A model generated the notes under the pieces. The model was not told the DNA's origin. It did not search any database and saw only the letters and a list, made by a program, of their open reading frames with translations. Positions 1 through 7,534 of a stretch of DNA of 13,079 nt are shown one piece after another. The first letter of the stretch is position 1; each line of letters starts with the position of its first letter. This DNA is from Chitinophagales bacterium (GTDB taxonomy: Bacteria > Bacteroidota > Bacteroidia > Chitinophagales > JADIYW01), in NCBI GenBank assembly GCA_020848315.1, contig JADLAH010000041.1:1-13079 (forward strand), written 5' to 3'. Both the position numbers and the translations under genes were made by a program.

Positions 1-480
1 CAGGTGCGCGCCGAATTTAGTACCGATACCTTCGAGATAATCGACGAGTTCATTTTTGGAAAAGTTCCTGCTTCCGTTGAATGCCATATGCTCTACAAAG
101 TGCGCAAGTCCTTTCAGATTATCTTCTTCCTGATTGGAACCCGCATTCACTGCTAGCCGGAATTCCACGCGATTTTCCGGTTTTTGGTTATGCTGGATAT
201 AATACCGGAGTCCATTCGGCAAAATGCCGTACCGCACCTCTGCAGGTAGTGGCAGTGTCGCCTGCGACTGAATATCCCAGGTGGGCAGCACAGGCTTATC
301 CTGAGGTTTTATTTCCACAACAGGCTTCGTTGCTGCCGGCGCTGTGATTACAGGCGCGACAGGCTGCTTTTGATTCTTTTTGGATTTCGCGGATTTGTTT
401 TTGCCGGATTGCGCCATAGAAACATAGCCGGGCGTTGCGCTGACAAACAGCACAGCAAAAATCAGAATTCTCAGTAACAT
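1..480 (-). CDS. M16 family zinc metalloprotease (partial, N-terminal 160 residues)
   Basis: Secreted or periplasmic peptidase of the insulinase/pitrilysin M16 family, which degrades peptides and misfolded segments using zinc. Reading on the minus strand from the ATG at 478-480, the frame stays open for 160 codons to the window edge, so the rest of the protein is missing. A hydrophobic signal peptide covers about residues 1-23. It is followed by a Lys/Pro/Ala-rich linker (about 26-65) and then the start of the M16 domain (PNGLRYYI at 88-95). The inverted zinc motif HFVEH is at 127-131: H127 and H131 are zinc ligands and E130 is the catalytic base. It is followed by the family hallmark MAFNGSRNF. 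Family members of this type are usually about 900 residues. The gene lies 55 nt downstream of the MFS gene on the same strand, so read-through is possible. Confidence in the family is high; the physiological substrate is unknown. Confidence 0.93.
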   Translation of the reverse strand, partial: MLLRILIFAVLFVSATPGYVSMAQSGKNKSAKSKKNQKQPVAPVITAPAATKPVVEIKPQDKPVLPTWDIQSQATLPLPAEVRYGILPNGLRYYIQHNQKPENRVEFRLAVNAGSNQEEDNLKGLAHFVEHMAFNGSRNFSKNELVDYLEGIGTKFGAHL

Positions 481-535
481 ATATCGTTTTTAAGTTGGTT
501 CATGGATATTTCAAACAAATATCGCAAAAAATATA

Positions 536-1813
536 TCAGCTTGGATTATCTTCCGATAAATGGCTGGTCAGGTGCAGTTTTCTCACAGCGGGCGCGACAA
601 AATAGGTCACTACCACCACCAGGCAAGTCATGCAACCGCCAAAGATGACTGCCGGCACGGTGCCCATCCAGTGGGCGGTCGCTCCGCTTTCAAACTCGCC
701 GATTTCATTGGAAGAGCCAATAAACATGGAATTAACCGCCGACACGCGGCCGCGCATCTCATCCGGTGTGGCCAGCTGGATGATGGTGTGCCGCACCGCC
801 ACGCTGACACCGTCCAGTGCGCCGCTCATAATCAGACAGAACATGGAAAACACAAAATTGGTGCTGATGCCGAATAAAATAATGAAGAGTCCGAATCCAA
901 ATACGGAGAGCAATAATTTTATACCGGCATTTCTGCGCACCGGAAAATAGGCCAGCCACAACAGCATGATGATGGCGCCGATGGCCTGGGCCGCACGCAG
1001 CCATCCCAGCCCTTCGGGTCCCACTTTCAGAATATCCTTGGCATAGACCGGCAGCAGCGCGATGGCACCGCCAAAAAGTACGGCAAATAAGTCGAGGGTG
1101 ATGCAGGATAGAATGACTTTATTTTTAAATACAAAACGAAGTCCCTGCATAGCGCTCTCTATCGCGCCTTCTCCGGCAGGCACGTACAGCACCGGCTTTC
1201 GTTCCACCATCAGCAGGCAGCCTATCGCGATTATCAGCAAGGATATAATCACGGAAAATGTGAAAGTAATGCCCATCAACCCGAGCAGGATGCCGCCTAC
1301 CGCCGGCCCCAGTACTGCCCCGAGCTGCCAGGCGGAACTCGACCAGGTGATAGCACTTTGATAGACTTCTTTGGGAATAATCTGCGCCACCAACGCGTAG
1401 CTGGAAGGACCGGAAAAACTTCGCGCCACACCGGTAAGAAAAATAACGACAAAAATGACTTTGACCACCTGCGCTTTTCCGAATTCCTGAATGCCGTAGC
1501 TATGCGTAAAAAACAACAGCAGTCCGCACAAAACAGTGTATACGGAGATGGCAGTTATCAACAGATTCCTTTTTTCTGATTTATCCGCCACATAACCACC
1601 ATACAAAGCAATGCCTATCGCGGGAATGGCTTCTGTCAGACCGATAAGCCCCAAGAGCAATTTGGAATTGGATAGTTCATAGACTTCATAGCCGATGGTG
1701 ACGGCCTGCATGGTCAATGCTATGGTAATGCAAAAACGCGCGATGATATAGAAGCGGAACTCCTTGTAACGAAGTGCCTGATAAGGATCTGAAACCTTTG
1801 ATTGCATGGCCAT
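536..1813 (-). CDS. MFS transporter, MFS_3/EntS-like exporter
   Basis: Integral inner-membrane major facilitator of the MFS_3 type (enterobactin exporter EntS-like), expected to export a small molecule by proton antiport. The protein has about 425 residues and around 12 hydrophobic helices. The loop between helices 2 and 3 has a motif-A-like GGYVADKSEKR (about residues 72-82). The C-terminal half carries RGRVSAVNSMFIGSSNEIGEFESG, characteristic of this subfamily, at about residues 355-378 (a pattern I recognise from the family, not a search result). I chose the ATG at 1813 rather than a longer frame starting at TTG 1831, because that TTG lies inside the TATTTTTG promoter element at 1829-1836; a second ATG at 1807 (MQSKVSDP) is equally possible. 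No substrate can be inferred: the neighbours are a hydratase and a protease, with no siderophore biosynthesis genes in view. Confidence 0.88.
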   Translation of the reverse strand: MAMQSKVSDPYQALRYKEFRFYIIARFCITIALTMQAVTIGYEVYELSNSKLLLGLIGLTEAIPAIGIALYGGYVADKSEKRNLLITAISVYTVLCGLLLFFTHSYGIQEFGKAQVVKVIFVVIFLTGVARSFSGPSSYALVAQIIPKEVYQSAITWSSSAWQLGAVLGPAVGGILLGLMGITFTFSVIISLLIIAIGCLLMVERKPVLYVPAGEGAIESAMQGLRFVFKNKVILSCITLDLFAVLFGGAIALLPVYAKDILKVGPEGLGWLRAAQAIGAIIMLLWLAYFPVRRNAGIKLLLSVFGFGLFIILFGISTNFVFSMFCLIMSGALDGVSVAVRHTIIQLATPDEMRGRVSAVNSMFIGSSNEIGEFESGATAHWMGTVPAVIFGGCMTCLVVVVTYFVAPAVRKLHLTSHLSEDNPS

Positions 1814-1828
1814 AAATGAAATGAACAG

Positions 1829-1836
1829 CAAAAATA
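1829..1836 (-). promoter_or_regulatory. Bacteroidota -7 element upstream of the MFS gene
   Basis: The minus strand reads TATTTTTG, a perfect match to the TAnnTTTG -7 consensus of the Bacteroidota primary sigma factor. It lies 15 nt before the chosen ATG. I see no good -33 TTG at the expected spacing, so the call rests on the -7 match and its position. Confidence 0.5.
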
Positions 1837-1861
1837 GTCATTTCCCTATATCTGTAGGTTG

Positions 1862-1880
1862 AAAAACAGGATTCCTGTCT
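1862..1880 (-). terminator. Weak candidate terminator after the MaoC gene
   Basis: On the minus strand a 5-bp stem (ACAGG / CCTGT, 3-nt loop, at 1866-1878) starts within the MaoC stop codon and runs into a short T tract. The stem is short, so termination here is only a possibility. Confidence 0.3.
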
Positions 1881-2734
1881 CAGAGTTTATGCAGATAACC
1901 TTTCAGGTGCGGCTTTTCCTGCGATTTATCGACCACGTCAAAATCGAATCCATTGTCAGTAGACTGATGGCGGAAGATTACCGTTGCGGGCAGATAAATC
2001 GGCGTTTTAAAGGAACCTGTGATTTCAAAACTTTCCGGCATTCTTTTCTCCAGTGTAGCCAGGATTTTTCCTACGCTCCACATGCCGTGAATGATATGTC
2101 GGTCAAACCCGAACAATTTGGCGGTTATCGGATGCAGGTGAATCGGATTGAAATCGCCGGATGCCAGCGAAAACTCAAATCCCATATTGCGGTGCAGTGT
2201 CCAGCTTTGTTTAATACAGTTTTCGGACAAGACAGGCTGTTCCCATTCGAGCACGCGGCCTGTGCCCTCTTTTCCTCTGTAGAGATAGATGCTGCTGTCT
2301 TCCCAGATGCGCTTACCGTTCACATCAATGACACTGACGACCTCGAACGCCTGTCCTTTTTCATGCGCTATCAGGCTGCCCATGCCGCATCTGATGGAAA
2401 ATGTCTCGCCCACAAAAAGCGGCCGGTACTGTTTGATGGAATTGGCAAAATGTATCATTCCCGGCAACGGGAAAGGCACGCTCGGATGCGACAACAACTG
2501 CATGTGCATCGGAAAAATATAGGCGTGCAAGAAGGTGGCCGGCACAATCAGCGTATGGTCAAATCCGCAAATTTTATTGTATCGCTTCAGCTCCGCCGGC
2601 GACAGGCTCGCCTTCGGTAGATGTATGGATAAATCGGGCATTTCGCCTTTTCCCTTTTTCAGAAAGGTACTCGCCACACGGGCGTACATCTCCGCCGGAT
2701 GCGGGAATTTTTCGACCTCTATAACATTTGACAT
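1880..2734 (-). CDS. MaoC-type (R)-specific enoyl-CoA hydratase-like protein, tandem hotdog
   Basis: Cytoplasmic protein of the MaoC/hydratase-2 superfamily, which reversibly hydrates trans-2-enoyl thioesters to (R)-3-hydroxyacyl thioesters. The 284 residues fit two hotdog folds. The N-terminal half (about 1-155) lacks the catalytic motif. The C-terminal half carries ASGDFNPIHLHPITAKLFGF at 191-210 and HIIHGM at 213-218. D194 and H199 have the five-residue Asp-His spacing of the hydratase-2 catalytic dyad, with N196 between them. This arrangement (degenerate N half, active C half) is known from double-hotdog eukaryotic hydratase 2 and bacterial relatives. The start is ATG 2734, with a -7-like element 18 nt upstream. 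It is separated from the acylase unit by a hairpin at 2811-2847, so it is probably its own transcript. The substrate is unknown: an acyl-CoA or acyl-ACP intermediate is likely, and no PHA or fatty-acid gene is nearby. Confidence 0.85.
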   Translation of the reverse strand: MSNVIEVEKFPHPAEMYARVASTFLKKGKGEMPDLSIHLPKASLSPAELKRYNKICGFDHTLIVPATFLHAYIFPMHMQLLSHPSVPFPLPGMIHFANSIKQYRPLFVGETFSIRCGMGSLIAHEKGQAFEVVSVIDVNGKRIWEDSSIYLYRGKEGTGRVLEWEQPVLSENCIKQSWTLHRNMGFEFSLASGDFNPIHLHPITAKLFGFDRHIIHGMWSVGKILATLEKRMPESFEITGSFKTPIYLPATVIFRHQSTDNGFDFDVVDKSQEKPHLKGYLHKL

Positions 2735-2752
2735 GACTATCAGCTTTGATGC

Positions 2753-2760
2753 GAAAGATA
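2753..2760 (-). promoter_or_regulatory. -7-like element upstream of the MaoC gene
   Basis: The minus strand reads TATCTTTC, one mismatch (final G to C) from TAnnTTTG, 18 nt before the ATG at 2734. It sits between the terminator at 2811-2847 and the gene, as an independent promoter would. No clear -33 element is seen. Confidence 0.35.
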
Positions 2761-2810
2761 GCTAATTTAAATCACTCTCTGATGCAGCAAAAAATAAGAA
2801 ATATAAAAAT

Positions 2811-2847
2811 ACAGGATGCTGCCGTCCGGCACGGCAGCAATATCTGT
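2811..2847 (-). terminator. Intrinsic terminator closing the acylase/membrane-protein unit
   Basis: A perfect 8-bp GC-rich stem (GCTGCCGT at 2818-2825 with ACGGCAGC at 2831-2838) encloses a 5-nt loop. It is extended by an ACAG/CTGT outer pairing (2811-2814 with 2844-2847) across an internal loop. On the minus strand it begins about 10 nt after the stop codon of the membrane-protein gene and is followed by a TATTTTTATA tract. This fits a rho-independent terminator with a slightly displaced T run. Confidence 0.7.
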
Positions 2848-2856
2848 GGACCGGAT

Positions 2857-3267
2857 CTATTTCAGTTTCAGCCTGTAGCTGCCACTTTTAACGGCTTTTC
2901 GTAAGCGCTTTCGGCTACCGTCGTCCACCAGCATCGCGCCGGCCATCGTGGACAAACCACCCAGCAGCGCACCCAGCAGAAATGTGATTAAGATAAGTAA
3001 GCCGTAGGAAATATCGGTCTGCAGGCTATTCGAAAAAAGCTGCGCTATTCTGCTACTCAGGTAATGCTGATTGCGGATATCCAGCCAGAGCGTATATCCT
3101 AACCAGACCAATCCCACGCCCAGAAATCCGGCGAGGAAATTGTTTCCGGGCTTGTTGGACAAAATGATTCCGATAATAAAACAGGCAATGAATGGGCTGT
3201 ACCATGGTGCCACGAAAGGCAGAAACAAAGCTACAATAGCTACCACTAATAATTTTACTAAAAACAT
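2857..3267 (-). CDS. Small four-helix membrane protein of unknown function
   Basis: I do not recognise a named family. The 136-residue protein is strongly hydrophobic, with four likely membrane segments at about residues 3-20, 25-37, 43-62 and 87-114. An N-terminal helical hairpin is separated from the last helix by a polar stretch (63-86). The C-terminal tail (about 116-136) is rich in Arg and Lys (RKRLRKAVKSGSYRLKLK), which by the positive-inside rule would put it in the cytoplasm. Gly/Ala-rich packing (FLLGALLGGLSTMAGAML) in helix 4 suggests tight helix contacts. It starts 28 nt after the acylase stop on the same strand and is followed by a terminator, so the two are probably co-transcribed. 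No catalytic or binding motif is visible. Coding status is well supported by codon structure and context; function is open. Confidence 0.75.
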   Translation of the reverse strand: MFLVKLLVVAIVALFLPFVAPWYSPFIACFIIGIILSNKPGNNFLAGFLGVGLVWLGYTLWLDIRNQHYLSSRIAQLFSNSLQTDISYGLLILITFLLGALLGGLSTMAGAMLVDDGSRKRLRKAVKSGSYRLKLK

Positions 3268-3295
3268 GCGTTGTATTTTTTATTTCCTGGAAAAT

Positions 3296-5710
3296 TTATT
3301 TTTTGAAAGCTGCGATTGCTTCTTCTTTGCTCGTAAAAAAGTGGAGTTTATAGTACTCCCCTTTCGCCCATTTATCTACAAATTCTGTAAACAGCGGACT
3401 GCCGGGATGCCCGCTTTGACCACCGGGATATACCCCATAGCATTGCGGTTTACCATTGCTGAAATCCACAATCATGCGCCAGGAAGCACCCCATTTATCG
3501 GAAGTCGCATTCACAATATTTTTATTACCGCCGATATTCACTTCCTGCTGCGAAAAAACATCCAGCATGGCCAGGTGTGTGAGTCGTGTATTCTTCACCA
3601 TCTGCCAGGTTGCCGGTTTATTGCCCGCTTCGTATTCATTAAAATAAGCCACCGTTTTGCGGAATGCTGCCTGCGTTACTTCCTTCGCTGTTTCCACCGT
3701 ATCTGTCACCATAATATCAAACAAATCAAAACCCGGATCATTTTTCAGCAACGTGGCGGTCACATAAGCTTCAGGAATGCGCAACGAGGTGTTTTTATTA
3801 TCCATTTCATCATACGCGGTTTTCTCCACATAATCCCACCAGATATAAAAATAGCTGGGTGCTTCGAGTGGCGCATCTGCATTATAATTCCACGCTTTGA
3901 GCGCTTTTACTAGTTTCTGTGATGATTCATCCAGTGTTTCCGGCAGATAAGAAAGCATACTTGGCAGTACTTCCTGCGCGAGCAAACTCAGGTTGTTATT
4001 TTGCAATTGCCCCATTTGTTCCCATGTCAGGCCCGACATTTTTGTCAGCTCCGAATTAATGACACGGTTTCTGTAGTTTTCATATTCTCCGCTGATGGCA
4101 TATGGGTAGGTTCCATCCGTAGGATGTTGATTTGCACTGCTGCAAAATCCTCTTTCCGGATTCAGGATGTACGGATTCTGCGCATTGGGAATGCGCGCTT
4201 TTAATTTTGTCACATCCACCGAAGCCAGCGGCTGCACAAAAACACCGTCTGCCGTGGAAGTCCGCAGCATAAAATTACCTTGCTGACGAATGGCGATATT
4301 ATTTTCCGCATCCGCATAGACGAAATTTTGTCCCGGACAAGAGAAATAGTCGAGTGCAGCTAAATAATCCTGATGATTCTTCGCACGATTCAGATAATAA
4401 AAAGTCATCAGCTCGTTGGAAGGCTCTTCCGCTCTCCAGTAGGTCGCGATATGCTTCCTGTCGTCCGTCTCACCGAAACGCTCGTCATACACAATAGAAC
4501 CGATTTTCGTCATGCGGATGCTGTCGATAAAGTCTTTTCCGTTTCTGATTTTAAACGTTTGCACATCGTATGTAAACGGCACATAGGTATCTCCAAGTTT
4601 GTAGGCTTTCCTGCCGGCATCCTGATATTCCACCGAATAATTATTGATGACATCTCTGGAAGAATTGGTTACACTCCACGCGATATGTTCATTGTGGCCA
4701 ATGATAATGCCCGGCGCGCCCGGAATGGTGACGCCATAGACATTCATTCCGGGACAAGACAACTGCATTTCATACCAGATGGAAGGCAGATTGAGGGAAA
4801 GATGCGGATCACCGCACAATATAGGTTTGCCTGATTTTGTTTTGCTACCATTGACCGCCCAGTTATTGCTGCCATAATGGGGATTCGCATACAAATGTTT
4901 CATCGGATTCTGATAAAGCTGCGCCGTCAATTGCGCTGTATTTTTCTTCGTCTGGAAACTATCTACAGATTTAAAGCCCCATTTCGTACCCACCGGAATA
5001 ATCGGGTCGATGGCCGGTGGCGGGAAATCAGGGAACATCTTGGCATAATTCTCCTGTCCGAATAAACGCAGAGCATTGGTATTTTCAATATCCGCGTCAT
5101 GATAGGTTAAATCCTTCGCCATATACTTCATCAACAACGCGCTTTTGAGCGGTGTCCAATGCTCCGGCTGATAGCCAATCAGTTTATATTCCAATGGCAA
5201 ATCCGCGGGCTTCAACTGGTCGATATACGCATTCACTCCCGAAGTGAAAGCATCTACTATTTTCTTGCTCAGCGGATCTTTTTCCAATGCTATCAGGGAA
5301 TTCTCCGCTGCACGCACAATACCGATTCTTCTTGCAAAACGGTCGAGGTTCAGCGCCTTTTCTCCTACCAGTTCCGTCAGTCGTCCTGCAGCCGCATGCA
5401 TCTGAAATTCCATCTGCCAGAGTCGGTCGTGGGCCACCACATATCCCTGAGCAAACATCAGATCTTCTTCATTATCCGCAAAAATATGGGGCACGCCGAT
5501 TTCATCATACACCACTGTGGCTTTGCCCTGCGGGCATTGTATCTCGAGTGTTGCGGAGCGCATATCCTGATGAGCGGTATTTTTCCAGAAACCGTGAGAC
5601 GGCGACAAAAACATGCCGAGTGCCGGAATGCTGCCTATCGGCTTATTCAGGAAAAACACCATAGTGGCGGTAATTAGCGCGATAACGGCGCCTGAAATTT
5701 TCTTGATCAT
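3296..5710 (-). CDS. Penicillin acylase family (S45) N-terminal-nucleophile amidase
   Basis: Exported amide hydrolase of the S45 penicillin/acyl-homoserine-lactone acylase family. These are made as one precursor that cuts itself into alpha and beta chains, exposing a new N-terminal serine as nucleophile. The 804 residues match family length. Residues about 6-23 form a signal peptide or anchor. The alpha-chain region carries VVYDEIGVPHIFADNEEDL (about 66-84) and the motif AQGYVVAHDRLWQMEF (about 87-102). The self-cleavage junction is YGSNNWAVNG, with S281 (codon at 4868-4870) as the predicted nucleophile, followed by CGDPHL. In the beta chain, SSANQ (N527) matches the oxyanion asparagine and NYRNR (about 545-549) the conserved arginine region; both sit near the spacing of the E. 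coli enzyme. It is first in a probable two-gene unit with the membrane protein 28 nt downstream, and divergent from the PolX-like gene. The substrate cannot be told: acyl-HSLs, N-acyl amino acids and beta-lactams are all family substrates. Confidence 0.93.
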   Translation of the reverse strand: MIKKISGAVIALITATMVFFLNKPIGSIPALGMFLSPSHGFWKNTAHQDMRSATLEIQCPQGKATVVYDEIGVPHIFADNEEDLMFAQGYVVAHDRLWQMEFQMHAAAGRLTELVGEKALNLDRFARRIGIVRAAENSLIALEKDPLSKKIVDAFTSGVNAYIDQLKPADLPLEYKLIGYQPEHWTPLKSALLMKYMAKDLTYHDADIENTNALRLFGQENYAKMFPDFPPPAIDPIIPVGTKWGFKSVDSFQTKKNTAQLTAQLYQNPMKHLYANPHYGSNNWAVNGSKTKSGKPILCGDPHLSLNLPSIWYEMQLSCPGMNVYGVTIPGAPGIIIGHNEHIAWSVTNSSRDVINNYSVEYQDAGRKAYKLGDTYVPFTYDVQTFKIRNGKDFIDSIRMTKIGSIVYDERFGETDDRKHIATYWRAEEPSNELMTFYYLNRAKNHQDYLAALDYFSCPGQNFVYADAENNIAIRQQGNFMLRTSTADGVFVQPLASVDVTKLKARIPNAQNPYILNPERGFCSSANQHPTDGTYPYAISGEYENYRNRVINSELTKMSGLTWEQMGQLQNNNLSLLAQEVLPSMLSYLPETLDESSQKLVKALKAWNYNADAPLEAPSYFYIWWDYVEKTAYDEMDNKNTSLRIPEAYVTATLLKNDPGFDLFDIMVTDTVETAKEVTQAAFRKTVAYFNEYEAGNKPATWQMVKNTRLTHLAMLDVFSQQEVNIGGNKNIVNATSDKWGASWRMIVDFSNGKPQCYGVYPGGQSGHPGSPLFTEFVDKWAKGEYYKLHFFTSKEEAIAAFKK

Positions 5711-5726
5711 AATTTGCGTGTTCCAT

Positions 5727-5758
5727 CAAATATACTGAATACAACGCACAGTAACAAG
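5727..5758 (-). promoter_or_regulatory. Promoter of the penicillin acylase unit
   Basis: On the minus strand, CTTG (5755-5758) is followed after 20 nt by a perfect TAnnTTTG element, TATATTTG (5727-5734), 16 nt before the ATG at 5710. This is the only promoter in the window with both the -33 and -7 elements recognisable at the expected spacing. Confidence 0.6.
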
Positions 5759-5856
5759 GCGATTCTCCCGTCGCAACGGTAAATAATCATTTTATAGACA
5801 TATATCAAGGCTCCCCACTGACACTCTGCGATATCATTATCCGACTTATTATCCGC

Positions 5857-5872
5857 TAACTTTTTAACTTTA
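5857..5872 (+). promoter_or_regulatory. Possible -7 elements immediately before the PolX-like gene
   Basis: Two overlapping-style near-matches to TAnnTTTG, TAACTTTT (5857-5864) and TAACTTTA (5865-5872), lie back to back and end 4 nt before the ATG at 5877. If the second is used, the transcript would be almost leaderless. The final base is wrong in both, so support is modest. Confidence 0.3.
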
Positions 5873-5876
5873 CAGC

Positions 5877-7493
5877 ATGAATAACAAAGAGATTGCTGCT
5901 CACTTCGGCCTGTTGGCGGATTTAATGGAATTGCACAATGAGAATCCCTTTAAAATAAAAAGCTATGCTTTCGCGGCGCGGCACCTGAAAAATATAGATC
6001 CGCCTCTGTGCGATTTATCAGCAGAGGAGCTCGAAGCAATAGAAGGCATTGGCAATGCGATTGCCGCCAAAATCGTGCAACTCTGTCAGACCGGCAAACT
6101 CGAACTGCTGCAGAAATATCTGTCTGCAACGCCGCCCGGTGTGGTGGAATTGCTGCAACTGAAAGGCATTGGTCCGAAAAAGATTGCGCAGCTCTGGAAA
6201 GAACTCGGCATTGAGAGCCTCGGAGAACTCGAGTATGCGTGTCAGGAAAACAGGCTTATTACCCTGAAAGGATTTGGCAACAAAACACAGGACAATATCC
6301 TCCAGCAAATCCTGTTTATCCGACAGAATGCCAATAAATTTTTGTGGGCAAACGTGGAAGAGATGGCACTGGACATACAAGCCGAACTCACCGAAGCATA
6401 TCCGGATATGCTGCATTCCACCTGCGGGTCATTCAGAAGAAAAGAAATCATTGTGGAGCGGATAGAATTTCTCATCGGCGGCGCAACGGAAAAAGAACAG
6501 CATACTATCACGGAGAAGTACAAAGATTATCCTGTGACTTTCTATTTCTGCAACAAACAGGATTTTTATTTGCGCCTGCTGGAACTTTCCAGTGCGGAAG
6601 GTCATTTCGGATTTTTATCCTATAAAATCGACGCGAAAAAACACTACACATCCGAACTTGATATTTACAAATCGGCAGGCTTTCCTTTTATTCCGCCGGA
6701 GCTTCGGGACAACCAACTGGAATGGAAACTGACGGAAGAAAAACAATGGGATCAACTGCTGGATATTACGGATATCAAAGGCATTGTACACACGCACACC
6801 ACCTACAGCGATGGCACGAATACACTGGAGGAACTGGCCACTTATTGCAAAGTACAGGGCTATGAATATCTCGTGGTATCTGACCACAGCAAGAGTGCCT
6901 TTTATGCGAATGGCATGACGGAAGAAGCCATCGCACGGCAGCAGGAAGAAATAGGGCGACTGAACAAAAAACTCGCGCCTTTCAGAATATTTAAAAGCGT
7001 GGAAAGCGACATCCTGTCCAACGGAGAACTGGATTACAGCGACGACATACTGGCCTCCTTTGACCTGGTGATTGCCTCCGTGCATTCCGGATTAAAGATG
7101 ACGGAAGAAAAGGCTATGCAGCGCCTGATGAAGGCCATTGAAAATCCATATACTACTATACTCGGACACCCCACAGGACGTCTGCTGTTATCGCGGGAAG
7201 GCTATCCTGTCGACCATCGGAAAATCATCGATGCCTGTGCAGCCAATGGCGTTTGCATAGAACTGAATGCCAATCCCTACCGACTGGATATCGACTATCA
7301 ATGGATAGCCTATTGTCAGGAAAAAGGCGTGTATGTTTCCGTCAATCCGGATGCGCACCATATTCACGGCATCCACGACATCCGCTATGGCGTGTATGCC
7401 GCCCGAAAGGGTGGCTTATTGAAATCCGACACGCTCAACGCCCTTTCCCTGACTGATTTTGAAAAGTACCTGAACAAGCGCCAAAAACGCTAG
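5877..7493 (+). CDS. polX: PolX-family protein: HhH, degenerate polymerase domain and PHP phosphoesterase
   Basis: Bacterial PolX proteins join a gap-filling family-X DNA polymerase to a PHP domain with 3'-5' exonuclease and AP-endonuclease activity for base-excision repair. This 538-residue protein has the family order. Helix-hairpin-helix motifs lie at about 52-66 (EGIGNAIAAKI), 92-106 (KGIGPKKIAQL) and 127-141. A nucleotidyltransferase-like region spans about 157-275. A C-terminal PHP domain covers about 300-535. The PHP metal site looks complete: H305/H307 in HTHTTYSDG, D336/H337 in SDH, E376, H403, H431, and D492/H494 in PDAHH. In contrast, the polymerase motif GSFRRKEIIVERIEFLIG (184-201) shows R195 and E197 where active enzymes have the two aspartates of GDIDIL, and the third aspartate (usually VDLR) aligns with T221 in VTFYF. 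Polymerase activity is therefore doubtful, while DNA binding and PHP nuclease activity look preserved. The start is ATG 5877, with no Shine-Dalgarno. Transcribed away from the acylase gene. Confidence 0.9.
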   Translation: MNNKEIAAHFGLLADLMELHNENPFKIKSYAFAARHLKNIDPPLCDLSAEELEAIEGIGNAIAAKIVQLCQTGKLELLQKYLSATPPGVVELLQLKGIGPKKIAQLWKELGIESLGELEYACQENRLITLKGFGNKTQDNILQQILFIRQNANKFLWANVEEMALDIQAELTEAYPDMLHSTCGSFRRKEIIVERIEFLIGGATEKEQHTITEKYKDYPVTFYFCNKQDFYLRLLELSSAEGHFGFLSYKIDAKKHYTSELDIYKSAGFPFIPPELRDNQLEWKLTEEKQWDQLLDITDIKGIVHTHTTYSDGTNTLEELATYCKVQGYEYLVVSDHSKSAFYANGMTEEAIARQQEEIGRLNKKLAPFRIFKSVESDILSNGELDYSDDILASFDLVIASVHSGLKMTEEKAMQRLMKAIENPYTTILGHPTGRLLLSREGYPVDHRKIIDACAANGVCIELNANPYRLDIDYQWIAYCQEKGVYVSVNPDAHHIHGIHDIRYGVYAARKGGLLKSDTLNALSLTDFEKYLNKRQKR

Positions 7494-7501
7494 CATTTTT
7501 G

Positions 7502-7509
7502 TATATTTG
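7502..7509 (+). promoter_or_regulatory. -7 element of the DUF1573-ubiA-ruvX unit
   Basis: TATATTTG is a perfect TAnnTTTG match, starting 8 nt after the PolX-like stop codon and ending 25 nt before the ATG at 7535. No convincing -33 TTG is seen, partly because that region is coding sequence. It implies a leader of only about 20 nt. Confidence 0.55.
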
Positions 7510-7534
7510 CGCGCGAAAAGATAAACGAAGCACC

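Noticed and set aside
1814..1831. TTG-initiated N-terminal extension of the MFS protein
   Set aside because: The TTG is within the TATTTTTG promoter element, and the ATG at 1813 gives a normal MFS N-terminus.
1859..2620. Open frame of 253 codons on the plus strand, opposite the MaoC gene
   Set aside because: It lies antisense to a gene with a clear catalytic motif, has no recognisable domain, and is His/Arg/Cys-rich as shadow frames tend to be.
3071..3913. Open frame of 280 codons on the plus strand across the small membrane protein and acylase 3' end
   Set aside because: It spans two well-supported minus-strand genes and their gap; composition (Ile/His/Phe/Cys-rich) is that of an antisense shadow.
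5711..5876. Possible small RNA or riboswitch in the 166-nt divergent region
   Set aside because: I found no stable hairpin or recognisable riboswitch element, only promoter-like motifs.
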